From contig CAUYUJ010013891.1 in NCBI GenBank assembly GCA_963575745.1, positions 243,000 through 306,999 of the forward strand: a DNA stretch of 64,000 bases. Direction: 5' to 3'. Source of the DNA: Prorocentrum cordatum (taxonomy: Eukaryota > Sar > Dinophyceae > Prorocentrales > Prorocentraceae). Positions 31,641 through 41,794 of this stretch are shown here, piece by piece. The translations under genes and the position numbers were made by a program. Each line of letters starts with the position of its first letter. The stretch's first letter is position 1. The notes beneath the pieces were generated by a model. The model saw only the letters and a list, made by a program, of their open reading frames with translations, searched no databases and had not been told where the DNA came from.

Positions 31641-34250
31641 CAGACCCCGCAGCTCTCGCGCGTCAGGGCGCCGCAGACATTCCCGTGTGAATGGGCCGCG
31701 GGATGCTGCCTGCCCAGTGATCGGTGGGAGGCTGTGGAGAACCTCTGGAGGCCCTGGACTGGTTTCGCCGCCGCGATTCATCGGGAGTTCCAGGAGATCT
31801 ACCAGGCCCCGGCGAGCAGGGCCGGCAGTGCCTGGGGCGAGGCGCGGCGCTGGCGAGGCGCAGGAGGGCGCCGTGCCCGCGCCGGCCTCTGCGCCCTCGC
31901 ACCTCGCCGGTTGCTATTTGGTTCCGTGGGCTCGCTCAGACTTGCGACGAGCTTGCCAAGTTCCGGGGCTCGGACCGTCGAGCGGCCGCTCAGCCGCGGC
32001 CAGGCAGCACGTCGCGTCAGCAGGTGAGCTTCCTGCCGACATTGTTGGAGGCTGGAGCGCGCCACTTCGGTGCGCTCCCAGTTTAGATTGGTCTGTCGCC
32101 TCCTTTCTGCGCGCGGAGCCGCAGGCGCGTGCCGCGTCCGACTATCACGAGGAAGCCGCCGAGCGAAGGAGAGATCAGGAGTGGGCGGCCTGGCTTCGCA
32201 GGCGCAGCAACGCTGGGGGCGAGGCCCTCTATGCCATCCGTTAGCCCCCACACCCCCCTGGCACTCCAGCCCCGCCATCGCCGATGAACGCGCGCTTCTG
32301 GCTGCGCGCGCTTGCCAAGAACAGGAGATGCAGCTGCCCGCGGAGGAGTGGGGTTCGTCTTGGATGGTGGGGGGAGGAGGAGGATCTTCTGCAATGGCCT
32401 GAAGACATGGGGCCACCGCTTCCCGAATTTAGCTTAGACGACCTGCGTCGCTAGTCGAAATGTTCCAAGCCGGCCTCGGGCGCGGGGTTCGATCAGGTCA
32501 GTCCGCGTCAGCAGCTCGAGCGGCGAGGGCTAGAATGCTTGCGACAGGTCATCTGGTTGCTCTTCGAAGGTTCTCCGTGTTGGCCCGACATGTGGAACGA
32601 CGTGTTTTCCTCGGCGCGCGCGCTGGAGGGCCGCGACCCATGGCGTTGCCGCGCGCGTGGGCTCGGGTGCAAGGGCGCCTGCGCAGGCCCTTGCGCCGCG
32701 CATGGCAGCGAGATAACCTTCGTGACTGCCAGTGGTCTACGTCGCTGAAGGGGTCGGGGCGTCTCGTCTGGTCCCGAGCTGCCTTCGCGGAGTGGGTTGT
32801 CAGGGCGGCGCCGCGGGCAGGGGCCGTCTTGCTTGACCTTCGCAAAGCATCGTGCGCGGCGTTCTGCTGGATGCGGCTCGGAAATCCGGATTTCCGATGC
32901 GACGGCTGCGCCTGCTGATCGCGGTGCGTCGTTCGCCGCGTGTGCTCGAATGTGCTGGCTTCAGCTCCCTGCCCATCGAGACTCAGGCCGTGCTAGCTGG
33001 CTGCCAGTTCACCGCTTGTCCGTTAGACAATGGTCCAAATGGTCCTCCTTGTCCGTTAGACAACGCGCGGGTTGCCATCCTTCGGCAGGCTTCGGGGTGA
33101 AGTTCAGCAAGGGGCCGTCGTGGGCGATTTCGGTATCCGCGAGGTGGGGCCCCGCGACCAAGCAAAGCAAGGGCTGGTAAAATCCGGTGTGCTGCCGCGC
33201 GATGAGTTGCCGCAGTGCGCCTTCCTGTCAGCCGCCCCAAGAGTAGAGTTCTTGCGTCCTGCTTCGCGTTGAGGCGCGACCGCCGCCGCCCCCCGCTCTC
33301 GTCGAGCCCTGGCCGTGCAGTCTGAGAGGAACCTCGGGGTGGAGTGCGCTGCTGGCGGGGCCATCGAGCGCTCCGCCAGGAAGTGGCGCAGGAAGGCCGC
33401 CGTCGTCAGACAGCGCAATGCTGTCTCGCTTGCTTGCCAGGTGCGCAAACGAGTCTCCCGCCTCGTGGTTCGAGCTGCCGCCGGGGCCTTCGCGCCGCGC
33501 GGGTCGGGGGCCACGGTCAGCTCGAACGCCGCGCCGCGGCCAGATTTTTGTGCAGGCAAGCGTGCAGAGCCAGATGCGCAGCGGTCGTGGCGTCACATTG
33601 CTGCTCCAGCTGATAGGTGTCAAGCGCGTCGACCAGGCCTGCGCTCTTAATCTTAATATTGCCCCCCGCATGGCCTCCGCGGTTTGGGATTCCTGGGTCC
33701 CGCGGGGCCTCGTGGAGGCTGGCCTCCGCGGGGGCCCGCCGAGCTCTGGGCAGGCACCATTCGCCTTGGAAAGCCGCCCGTCGGCCTTTCGCTCCTTGTG
33801 TTGCCGCGACGCAGTGGCTGGGCTGCAGCATGAGCGACTCGCGCGCTTCTCCAATCGAGCTGTTTCTCAGATGCATCGGGCATGCGCTGGCGATTATTGC
33901 GGTATTGTGGATGTTTGGTGTCGGCGCAGAGTCGCCGAGCATCTCGACCAGCTTGTTTTCGAGCGAGGGCCCTTTCGATTCGTGGCGCCCATCCTAGCGG
34001 GCATGCGCGGGCTTTCGCCGCGCGTGGAAAAAACACTCGCTCTTCGGCTTCCCCAGTGCGTGGGGAAAGGGGGGGGGGGGGCAGTCGCTGGCCCCTGCCA
34101 GGGTGCGTCAAGCTCTCGCAAGGTGACACAATCAGATCGCGCCGATGGCCCCCCCTTCGAAGTTTTGGCCAGGGTTGAGGGGCCCTTCTCCCATCCCCCT
34201 TTTATTCGTGCGCAGGCGGGGGAGGGGGGGCGCAAACGACCCAGTGCAGT
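31641..34250 (+). pseudogene. LINE-1 linker and reverse transcriptase remnants
   Basis: Recognisable pieces are AGAVLLDLRKA (motif A with its Asp) at about 32815-32850, FPMRRLRLLIAV and LECAGFSSLPIE at about 32893-32975 (the segment before motif B), and LGVECAAGGAIERSARKWRR at about 33330-33390 (the post-palm block that normally reads NLGVDFxxG). Motif C (xDD) could not be located. The region carries many frame changes and stops, so the enzyme is dead. A long G run lies at 34069-34082. Confidence 0.6.
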
Positions 34251-34259
34251 AATGCAACT

Positions 34260-34560
34260 GAGAAGATGACTTACAATCGCGTTGAACTTTGGGAGACTCA
34301 CGACAATGCACATTTTCACATTAGGAAGAGTGAAACGAACAGTGTTACTGCGACGAACAGTAATCATGCAACACAGCGAAAGCATGCCGTTATGAAGAAT
34401 AATGGTAGTAGTTCGCTGGTATATTACAAGCGCCAATTCGAATGAACATCAGGCGTAACGCGAATACTAATCAGACGAATGATAATAGTGATAACAAGCA
34501 GAAGGGTTCAACTATTTCGAATAACGGCCTATACGACCACTCTTCGGGTGATAAGGGGGC
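34260..34560. other. AT-rich unique segment
   Basis: An AT-rich stretch, unlike its surroundings, contains words such as AATACTAATCAGACGAATGA. It looks like a decayed ACT/AAT simple repeat. No gene is seen. Confidence 0.4.
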
Positions 34561-34574
34561 TCGGGGGGAGGGGG

Positions 34575-34838
34575 GGGGGGGGGGGCGTCTCACTCGATCG
34601 GTCTCATTCTCGATCTCATTATCGATCTCACGATCGGTCTCGCTCGATCGATCTCACTCGGTCGATCTCGCAATCGGTCTCACTCGATCTATTCCATTCG
34701 ATCGATCCCACAATCGATCTGCCGATCGGTCTCACAACCGAGTTCATTATCGATCTCATTACCGATCCCGCAATCGATCTCACATTCGGTCTCGCTATCG
34801 ATCGCACTATCGATACCACAATCGATCTCACAAGTAAC
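34575..34838. repeat. degenerate GATCTCACNATC 12-bp repeat array
   Basis: About 20 copies of a 10-12-bp unit built on CTCACTCGATCG / CTCATTATCGAT run without interruption. It creates Ser/Arg/His/Asp-rich false frames. Confidence 0.85.
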
Positions 34839-35800
34839 GCCATCACCATCATCATCAACATCATCGTCATCCGCGCCAGCATCGTCATCATCTGGGCACT
34901 ATCATCATGATCGCGTCATTACCGTCATCATCGACATCATCGGCATCACCATCATCACCATAGCCGTCATCATCGGGACACCATCATCGTCACCATCATC
35001 ATCATCAACGTCGTCATCATCAGGTCACCATCATCATCATCGGAACACCACCGTGCATCATTACCAGCCTCATCTCATCATCATCATGAACATCATCATC
35101 ATCACCGGGGCACCATCATCAACATTGGCACAATAAACAGCACCAACCTCATCATCATCGGGACACCATCATCATCGTAATCGCTCGCAATACAGCCATC
35201 ATCATCGCCATCTTCGGGACACCATCATCTTCATCATCACCAACACCAGGATCATCATCACAATCATCGGGCCACCATCATCAACATCATCATCATCACC
35301 TCATCATTGTTCGCATCGCCATAATCACCATCAGTGGGACACCACCATCGTCATCATCATCATCAACCTCATCATCATCGGGACAACACCATCATCATTA
35401 CCATCATCATCAACACCATCATCATCAACCTCATCAGTATCGGACACCATCATCATCAGCTCCATCATCGTCATAAACTCATCATCATATCATCACCATC
35501 AACATCACCAGGGTCATCAACATCATCATCATCATCATCATCATCATCGGGACACTACCATCATCATCATCAGGAACATCATCATGATCAATATCTTCAG
35601 CATCATCATCACCGTGGCACCATCATCATCACCACCATCACCATCATCATCATCACCATCATCATCATCATCGTCGTCAACATGATCATCATCATCATCA
35701 TCGTCATCATCGGGACACCATCATCATCACCATTTTCATCATCAACATCATCGACACCATCATCATCATCATCATCGCCATCATCATCATCATCATCGGG
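34839..35800. repeat. CAT trinucleotide array with recurrent CGGGACACC interruptions
   Basis: Nearly 1 kb of (CATCAT)n is interrupted about every 50-70 bp by CATCGGGACACCATCATCATC. The regular interruption indicates a higher-order unit, not pure slippage. Histidine-rich frames through it are artefacts. Confidence 0.9.
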
Positions 35801-35807
35801 ACACCGA

Positions 35808-35960
35808 CGGGACACCGACGGGACACCGCGCGCCACCGGACGCTGGGAGGGAATCGTCTGGTCTGGCCGCGCCTCAGCCACATCGGGACACCGGCGGGAC
35901 ACCGCGCGCCACCGGATGCCGGAAGGGAATAATTTGGTGTGGCCGCGCCTCAGCCACAAG
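35808..35960. repeat. tandem duplication of about 75 bp
   Basis: The two copies begin GGGACACCGSCGGGACACCG and both contain GCGCGCCACCGGA and GGCCGCGCCTCAGCCACA. The interruption word of the preceding CAT array (CGGGACACC) is part of this unit. Confidence 0.8.
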
Positions 35961-36114
35961 AGACTTTCTTCTCGCCCGCCCATGCAGCTTCGCCTCGCCC
36001 GCACGCACGAGGCGCACGAACGCGAAACCGAAATCGATTTCCCGGTAGGGGGGCTGTCCGTTCCACTTCGATCTCACCCCCTCACCTCCAACTGTAATGC
36101 GACGCTGTAGAATT

Positions 36115-36385
36115 ATAGTGGTATGAAGAAAGACTTGAATCCGAATCATAACGCCAATACTACGCAACAAATAACAAGAACGATGGCTATTTCCATGAGC
36201 ACACCCAAAAAACTGGCATTACTATCAGCTTTGCTATTGTCATTATTCATGCTACTAGTAGTACTTATAATAACTTTGGAACGACTATTAATTCAACCAA
36301 GATTAATGACACTAGTGATATGAAAAGTACGAATTATACTACGAATAACACGACTGATCATCATACTAGGAATAACACGACAAAC
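36115..36385. other. AT-rich segment resembling a decayed simple repeat
   Basis: AT content rises sharply and the sequence is full of ACTA, AATAAC and CACTAG words. It resembles 34260-34560 in style. The 66-codon frame in it is not supported as a gene. Confidence 0.4.
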
Positions 36386-36389
36386 GTAG

Positions 36390-36560
36390 ATAGGGAGGAA
36401 CAGGAGGAGGAGGAGGAGGAGGAGGAGGTTCAGGAGGAGCAGGAGGAGGGGGGAGGTGGAGATGAAACAACCACGTGGAAGATGCCGAGGAGGAGAAAGA
36501 GGAGGCGGCGGCGTCGGCGGTGGTGGTGACGAAGACGACGCTGATGACGGCGACGACGGC
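36390..36560. repeat. GGA/GAC trinucleotide tracts
   Basis: GAGGAG runs at 36392-36455 and GACGACG runs at 36530-36560, on the purine-rich strand. Confidence 0.8.
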
Positions 36561-37179
36561 GACTGGGCTCAGCGCTTCGCAGAGCCGCCCCCGCCTGTCC
36601 GCGCGCGCGGGCGCGCGAGAGCGCCGTTCTACGGTGGCCTGGATGGCCGCTCTGCGCCACCGTCCGAGAGGCGCGCCAGTTGGGGGCCGGGGTGGTGTGT
36701 GTATGTGTGCGTGCTTGTGCTCTCCGATGGCCTCTGCGGCTCGTCCGCCTTGATCCTCCTCCTTCACCCGTCCTCCCTCCGCGGTCCCCCAGGATCCTAG
36801 TAGCCTTCGGCCCATCCCGCCACCGCGCCTGGATTGTAGGTGCGAGGCCTCTCGGGCCTTTTTGGCTCATTCTGGGGCGCTCGTGGCTTCGAACAAGTCA
36901 TGCGGCAAGCGCTGGGGAACAATGGGAGGCACGTTGGGAACATTGGGAATTCGAAAAGGTGGAAATTTGAGAAGTATTTTGTCTTGGGGACAGGGCTGAG
37001 GACTCAACTCGTGCCTCGCGGCACGGTGGCGCCATGAAAAAGGCCCAAACCGAGTTGTTGTGGCCCTTCGCAGAAGGCGACTAGCTCCTTCATGCTTGGG
37101 CCGCGCTGCTTCTGGGTGGACTCGCCCATGCAACATTACCATTTCCATTTCAATGTCCTCCTCCGCCTCGCTGCTACTT

Positions 37180-37725
37180 GAGTGGCTGCGAACTGCGCAA
37201 CTGTCGTCGCCTCTTTCGTGGGCTCCTCGGAGGCACGGCGGGGCCGGGTGCCACGCGCACCCAGCCGAGGCTTCGCTGCTCGCTGGGTGTCTGCGAACTG
37301 CGCAACTGGCGCTGATTTCGTGAGCGCCTGGTAAGTCCAGTGGGGTCGAGTGCCACGCGCACCCATTTGAGACCTCGCTGCTCCCTGGTCGCTGCGAACT
37401 GCGCAACTGTCGGTGGTTCTATGGGCTCCTGGGAGGCACGGCGGGGTCGGGGCCACGCGCACCCAGCAGAGGCGTCTCTGCTCCCTGGGTGGCTACGAAC
37501 TGCTCCTGGGCGGTCCAGCGGAGTCGGGGGCCACGCGCACCCATTTGAGACCTCGCTGCTCCTTGGAAAGCCGCGAACCGCGCAACTGGCGCCGCTCTCG
37601 TTGGCTCCTGGGAGGTTCAGCGGAGTCGGGGACCACGCGGATCAAGCCGAGACTTCCGGAGGCTACGAAGTGCGTAATTGTCGGCATTTTCGTAGGCTCC
37701 TGGGAGGCACGGCGTAGGTGAGGGC
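37180..37725. repeat. tandem array, about 101-bp unit, 5 to 6 copies
   Basis: Each unit contains GCCACGCGCACCCA, then CTCGCTGCTCCCTGG, TGCGAACTGCGCAACT and CTCCTGGGAGGCACGGCGG. Unit starts are near 37250, 37352, 37452, 37531 and 37632. One unit is about 20 bp short. Confidence 0.9.
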
Positions 37726-37839
37726 AGCGCAGATCGCGCACATCTGGCGATGTCCTCTTCCGTATGGAGCGTTCAGGCAAATATTCGCCTCGCGTGGAGA
37801 AGGGGTTGGGTACGTCTCGGGTGATTATTTGGTTGGTGG

Positions 37840-38430
37840 GCCTGCACGCAGCAGACAATATGCCGGCACCCCTGCCATCCCTGTCAAAAGCCAATGCAAT
37901 ATGAGTGCGAGGCGTTCGCGTATGATCCAGATTTTGGTGCACAGTTTATTTGGTGTGGTTTTTGGAAACGGATGGTTTGGGGGTGTTGGCATTGCACGCG
38001 TCAGGCTATATGTTGCCCCCCCCCCGTTGCCCCTATCACAAATCAATATAATGTGAGCTCGAGACGTCTACGCATGATCCAGATTTTGGTGCAAGAGGGC
38101 ATTTTGTAGTGTTTTTGTTATGGTTGAGGGGTGTCGGCATTGCACACAGCAGGTGCTGTGCTGCCCCCCCCCCCGCCGTCCTGTCCAAAAACTAATGCAC
38201 AAAGATCGCGGGGCGTCCAGGCATGATACAGATTTTCGTGCAAAGTGTATTTTTCCTTGTCTTGTGTAAGCTATGGTGGGAGGTGTCGGCCTGCGCGCAG
38301 CAGGCAGCCAGCGTCCCCGCCGTCCCTTTCAAAAACCGATGCAAAGTGGTCGCGGAGCGCCCGCGCATGCTGCAGATTTGGAGGCAGAGTGTACTTCGCA
38401 GTGTTGTTAGACAGGGATGGTGGGGTGTGT
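37840..38430. repeat. tandem array, about 150-bp unit, 4 copies
   Basis: The word GCATGATCCAGATTTTGGTG and the preceding CAAAAACCAATGCA recur at about 37885, 38037, 38187 and 38330. Each unit also has a run of C (10 or more) before the CAAAAA word in two of four copies. Confidence 0.9.
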
Positions 38431-38794
38431 TTTGTCATCTGTGCCCTCACGGGTCCTGGTTGGCTGCCGGTCGGGTGGGGGAGGTTATTGTTTACTTTGC
38501 GCTGATTTTTTTACTTATACCTTGTATCGGGGTCTTTGGACAGCATGACATTGGCCTCTCACCCCAGTGGCTTACCTGCTGTGGGATGTTACCCTTTCCA
38601 CGGACGGGTGAAACGGCCTGTGGCAGCAGTTCGCAGGCCTTACTATAGTATTCGTTTCGGCAGAGGCCACGCAAACGCTACTGTGCGTAGTGGCCACATC
38701 ACTTACAAACCCCATACCCTGGGCGGGTCACTAGCTGGTGCCTTTGAAGGTGGAGCAGGCTTTATCCATCTTTGCCTGCCTGCTTCTCCTCTTT

Positions 38795-38816
38795 CCCACA
38801 GCCGTTTTGGCTCAGG
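38795..38816 (+). other. weak DinoSL-like sequence upstream of actin
   Basis: 17 of 22 bases agree with the dinoflagellate spliced leader, including the uninterrupted core TTTTGGCTCA. It lies 266 bp before the actin start codon. If real it is a relic from a reinserted, trans-spliced cDNA; chance similarity is quite possible. Confidence 0.25.
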
Positions 38817-38926
38817 TCGTTCGGCACAGTTTCCCCCAAACCAGTTCCCAGTCATCTGCTCGCGGGGGGCGTCTGGGCGTCGCGTAGTGGGGTCGATGCA
38901 TGGAGGGACAGCGAGGGTGGCAGAAA

Positions 38927-38976
38927 GGGGCCCTTTAGGGCCCCTGAAGGGGCCCTTTAGGTCCCAATATTGGACC
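38927..38976. promoter_or_regulatory. palindromic cluster upstream of actin
   Basis: GGGGCCCTTTAGGGCCCC (38927-38944) is a near-palindrome, GGGGCCCTTTAGG is repeated at 38949-38961, and GGTCCCAATATTGGACC (38960-38976) is a second near-palindrome. They lie 105-155 bp before the ATG. Dinoflagellate genes lack a normal TATA box, so a regulatory role is only a guess. Confidence 0.3.
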
Positions 38977-39081
38977 TGTAAGGCTCGAAAAGTAGACCTT
39001 TCTTCCACCCCCAATGTATCGCTCCCCCGTTAAGCGACGCCCAAGGCGTCTGCCCGTCTGCCCTCTGCTTACCCCGCACTC

Positions 39082-40411
39082 ATGGGCGAGGAGGAGGTCG
39101 CCGCCCTTGTCGTGGACAACGGCAGCGGCATGTGCAAGGCTGGCTTTGCGGGCGACGACGCGCCACGCGCTGTGTTTCCCTCCATAGTCGGCCGCCCGAA
39201 GATGCCAGGGATCATGGTCGGCATGGACCAGAAGGACAGCTACGTTGGCGACGAGGCTCAGAGCAAGCGTGGTGTCCTTACCCTGAAGTATCCAATCGAG
39301 CATGGCATCGTGACCAATTGGGACGACATGGAGAAGATATGGCACCACACTTTCTACAACGAGCTCCGCGTTGCTCCGGAGGAGCATCCCGTGCTTCTCA
39401 CAGAGGCGCCACTGAACCCCAAGGCGAATCGCGAGCGCATGACGCAGATCATGTTCGAGACCTTCAACGTGCCTGCGATGTATGTCGCGATCCAGGCAGT
39501 TCTCTCGCTGTACGCCTCTGGACGCACCACGGGGATCGTCATGGATTCTGGCGATGGCGTATCGCACACTGTGCCCATCTACGAGGGCTACGCTCTGCCG
39601 CACGCGATCCTGCGCCTGGATCTGGCAGGGCGTGACCTCACGGAGCACTTGATGAAGATCCTTACTGAACGTGGCTATTCCTTCACAACCACGGCTGAGC
39701 GCGAGATCGTGCGCGACGTCAAGGAGAAACTTTGCTACATTGCGCTCGATTTTGACACCGAGATGAAGGTCGCCACAGAGAGCTCGGACAAGGAGAAGAC
39801 GTATGAGCTTCCTGACGGAAATATCATAACTGTCGGTAGCGAGCGCTTCCGTTGCCCCGAGGTTCTCTTCCAGCCCAGCTTCGTGGGCAAGGAAGCCAGT
39901 GGCATTCACGACACGACCTTCCAATCGATCATGAAGTGCGACGTCGACATTCGGAAAGACCTGTACGCTAACGTTGTGCTGTCTGGTGGCACCACCATGT
40001 TCCCAGGCATCGGCGAGCGGATGACCAAGGATCCCTTTAGAGGCACCCAGACACTCACTCTATCCCCCCTTGAGTACATTCGATCTCCCATGGAGAGGCA
40101 TGTGTACAAATCCTCCCTCTAGCACGAGGAGGTGTACACAGAGCTGCAACACAAAATGTTTGCTGTGGAGAGGTCGTGGCCGCTCCCGTTGGGTATGGTG
40201 AGTGCCTGAGTACATCTGAGGGGGGAAGGAACTGTCGGCATTAGCGCCTTCCACGATGAAGATCAAGGTCGTGGCTCCGCCCGAACGCAAGTACTCAGTG
40301 TGGATCGGCGGGTCCATCCTTTCCTCTCTGAGCACCTTTCAGCAGATGTGGATTTCTAAGGGGGAGTATGACGAGTCTGGCCCCACTATCGTTCACAGGA
40401 AGTGCTTCTGA
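39082..40411 (+). CDS. act: actin, two exons (39082-40029 and 40229-40411)
   Basis: Conventional actin, the ATP-binding filament protein of the cytoskeleton. Exon 1 gives 316 residues from [20 protein letters not shown] (phosphate loop 1 [10 protein letters not shown]) through the second loop DSGDGVSH and [16 protein letters not shown]. Exon 2 gives 60 residues from [14 protein letters not shown] to IVHRKCF and TGA at 40409-40411. The total is 376, exactly the family length, with no other gap or stop, so the gene is probably functional. The start fits the usual MGxEx beginning. If the 199-bp interruption were read through, the protein would end at codon 347 with an unrelated tail and lack subdomain 1 C-terminal residues. 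Few substitutions are visible (for example LTEHLMKIL). Confidence 0.95.
40030..40228 (+). other. 199-bp intron or insertion in actin, GA-AG ends
   Basis: Removing this segment restores a perfect actin frame (ACCAAG joined to GAACTG). It begins GATCCC and ends GGGAAG, that is, a non-canonical GA donor and an AG acceptor followed by G, both known for dinoflagellate introns. AAGGA occurs at both edges (40027-40031 and 40226-40230), so the exact cut can slide by up to five bases and the repeat may be a target-site duplication. Its length is not a multiple of 3. Confidence 0.8.
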
Positions 40412-41531
40412 GGATTCGCCTTAGAGTGGGGAGCGAAAAGGGTGCACCCACTGTGCACCTACCGCGCCCCCTCCCTCCCGCAGCCCCCTCCCGCCCCTCC
40501 TTCCCCTCTTCATCTCTCCTCGCCCCTCTTCCTTGCCAGGAGGGCGGGATAGGTGAACAGTCCCTGCACCCCCTCAAGAATGTCTTGTAGACGGCCTAGC
40601 TGGAACTGCCAGCGCGTGATGGATGGAGGCGAAAAGCTTGTTCTTCGCTCCAAGGATCACGTCTGGCGGCGATAGCATTAATTCGCGGTGTCTGCATTGG
40701 AGGTCGGATCCTTAGATGGTTCCGCGGTGCGGAGGGGCGGCTGGGAATGGAAGTGGAAGTGGAACATCGACGACTTTGTCCGACGGAATCAGTTTCCCGA
40801 TGTGGAATTCAAGTTCGTTGCTTCCGGTTTTTGTCGCCCCCCCCGCCCACCAGCACCATCTCCGGTTCCAGTCTGTTGCGTTTGGGGCTTTACATTTTGA
40901 CTAGGGATTTTTGCGTCGCGGCAGGCGATTCGACGACAACGCGCGCGCTTGCGGCTGATAGATGCAAACGGTGACTCGGCCTTCGAAGGGGTGGCCACGA
41001 GATTGTACTTCACACGCGTGCGAGAGACCAACAAGAAGGTCGCTTGGGCAATGCTCCTCTTTCTCCTCAGCCTCGTCCTCCTCCTCCTCCAAAGGCATGA
41101 GACGACAAGAACATTCCGCGGAGGTCCGCGCGGGTTTCTTGGATCTATTCGATCACCCTGCCACACCCCTCCCCCATCGCGCGGAGCTCGATGGGGCTGA
41201 GGCTGGAGATGCCGCCCAGGGGTGGCGGGGTAAGGGTCAGCGATGACCCCAAAGATCCATCCACGCGGACCTCCGAAAGTCTACGTTCAAGTAGTCTTTT
41301 GGTCTTCTATCCTCCATTCCACTGGCTCACAAGCTCCTGATGGAGGATCCCATTCCCTCTTTCGATGAGGTCCTATCATACTATTCCCTTCCTCTTGCTC
41401 GTTTGCCGTTGCGCACACGCGTGCCCCGAGGAACCCGTCGTGTCAACTGCACATGGGGAGAGTGAACTCGGCAGCAGGCATGGCACGAGCGAGGTAGCAG
41501 AGAGCGACGAGCCAGTATGGAAACAAGATCA
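40412..41531. other. actin 3' region; no other gene recognised
   Basis: A C-rich stretch at about 40455-40535 follows the stop codon, and a CTC-rich tract lies at 41050-41092. The small frames at 40688-41250 overlap in all phases and have no recognisable protein. No polyadenylation signal can be asserted for a dinoflagellate. Confidence 0.4.
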
Positions 41532-41794
41532 GGTTGACCCAAAAGGGGGTCCAGCAAAACAAGGGTGGTGCAATAGATTTGGTGCAATTGATTTGTGGGG
41601 TTGTACTTGGGGCGTGCAATACATTCCAGTGCGCAAGTGTATTGCTGGATTTTCGTGTGCAGTACATTCGCTGCAACCCAATGAAAAGCAATTTGCAAAA
41701 CAATGCAACCCAATGCAAACCAATGCATTTGCAAAACAATTGCCCCAAATCTATTGCACAATCCCTACGGGCTGAACCCCCTGGTGGGTCAACC
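41532..41794. mobile_element. MITE-like element with 58-59-bp terminal inverted repeats
   Basis: The left end 41532-41590 (GGTTGACCCAAAAGGGGGTC, then TGCAATAGATTTGGTGCAATTG) is inverted at 41737-41794 with roughly 80 percent identity. The total length is 263 bp and no protein is encoded, as in miniature inverted-repeat elements. An inner hairpin (GCAATACA / TGTATTGC) lies near 41616-41645. The interior is rich in TGCAA words. No clear target-site duplication is seen. Confidence 0.75.

Larger units (their letters stand above)
30300..34250 (+). mobile_element. LINE-1: non-LTR retrotransposon, degenerate
   Basis: The order is a coiled-coil/Ala-Pro-rich leader, an APE-type endonuclease and a reverse transcriptase, all on the + strand in shifting frames. 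Domain evidence is given in the following entries. No DinoSL, poly(A) tail or target-site duplication is visible, and no C-terminal zinc knuckle was found, so the 3' end may be lost. Confidence 0.75.

Noticed and set aside
35334-36110. Long histidine-rich open frame
   Set aside because: It is a reading of the CAT array. All three frames are open because the repeat is a triplet, and there is no conserved domain.
36846-36869. GGGCCTTTTTGGCTCATTC, DinoSL-like core
   Set aside because: It agrees only over about 13 of 14 core bases. The 5' half (CCGTAG) and the final AAG are absent, and no gene or element begins here.
39082-40122. Actin as a truncated 346-residue protein
   Set aside because: The last 30 residues of that reading are unrelated to actin, and the true C-terminus is in phase after removal of 199 bp.
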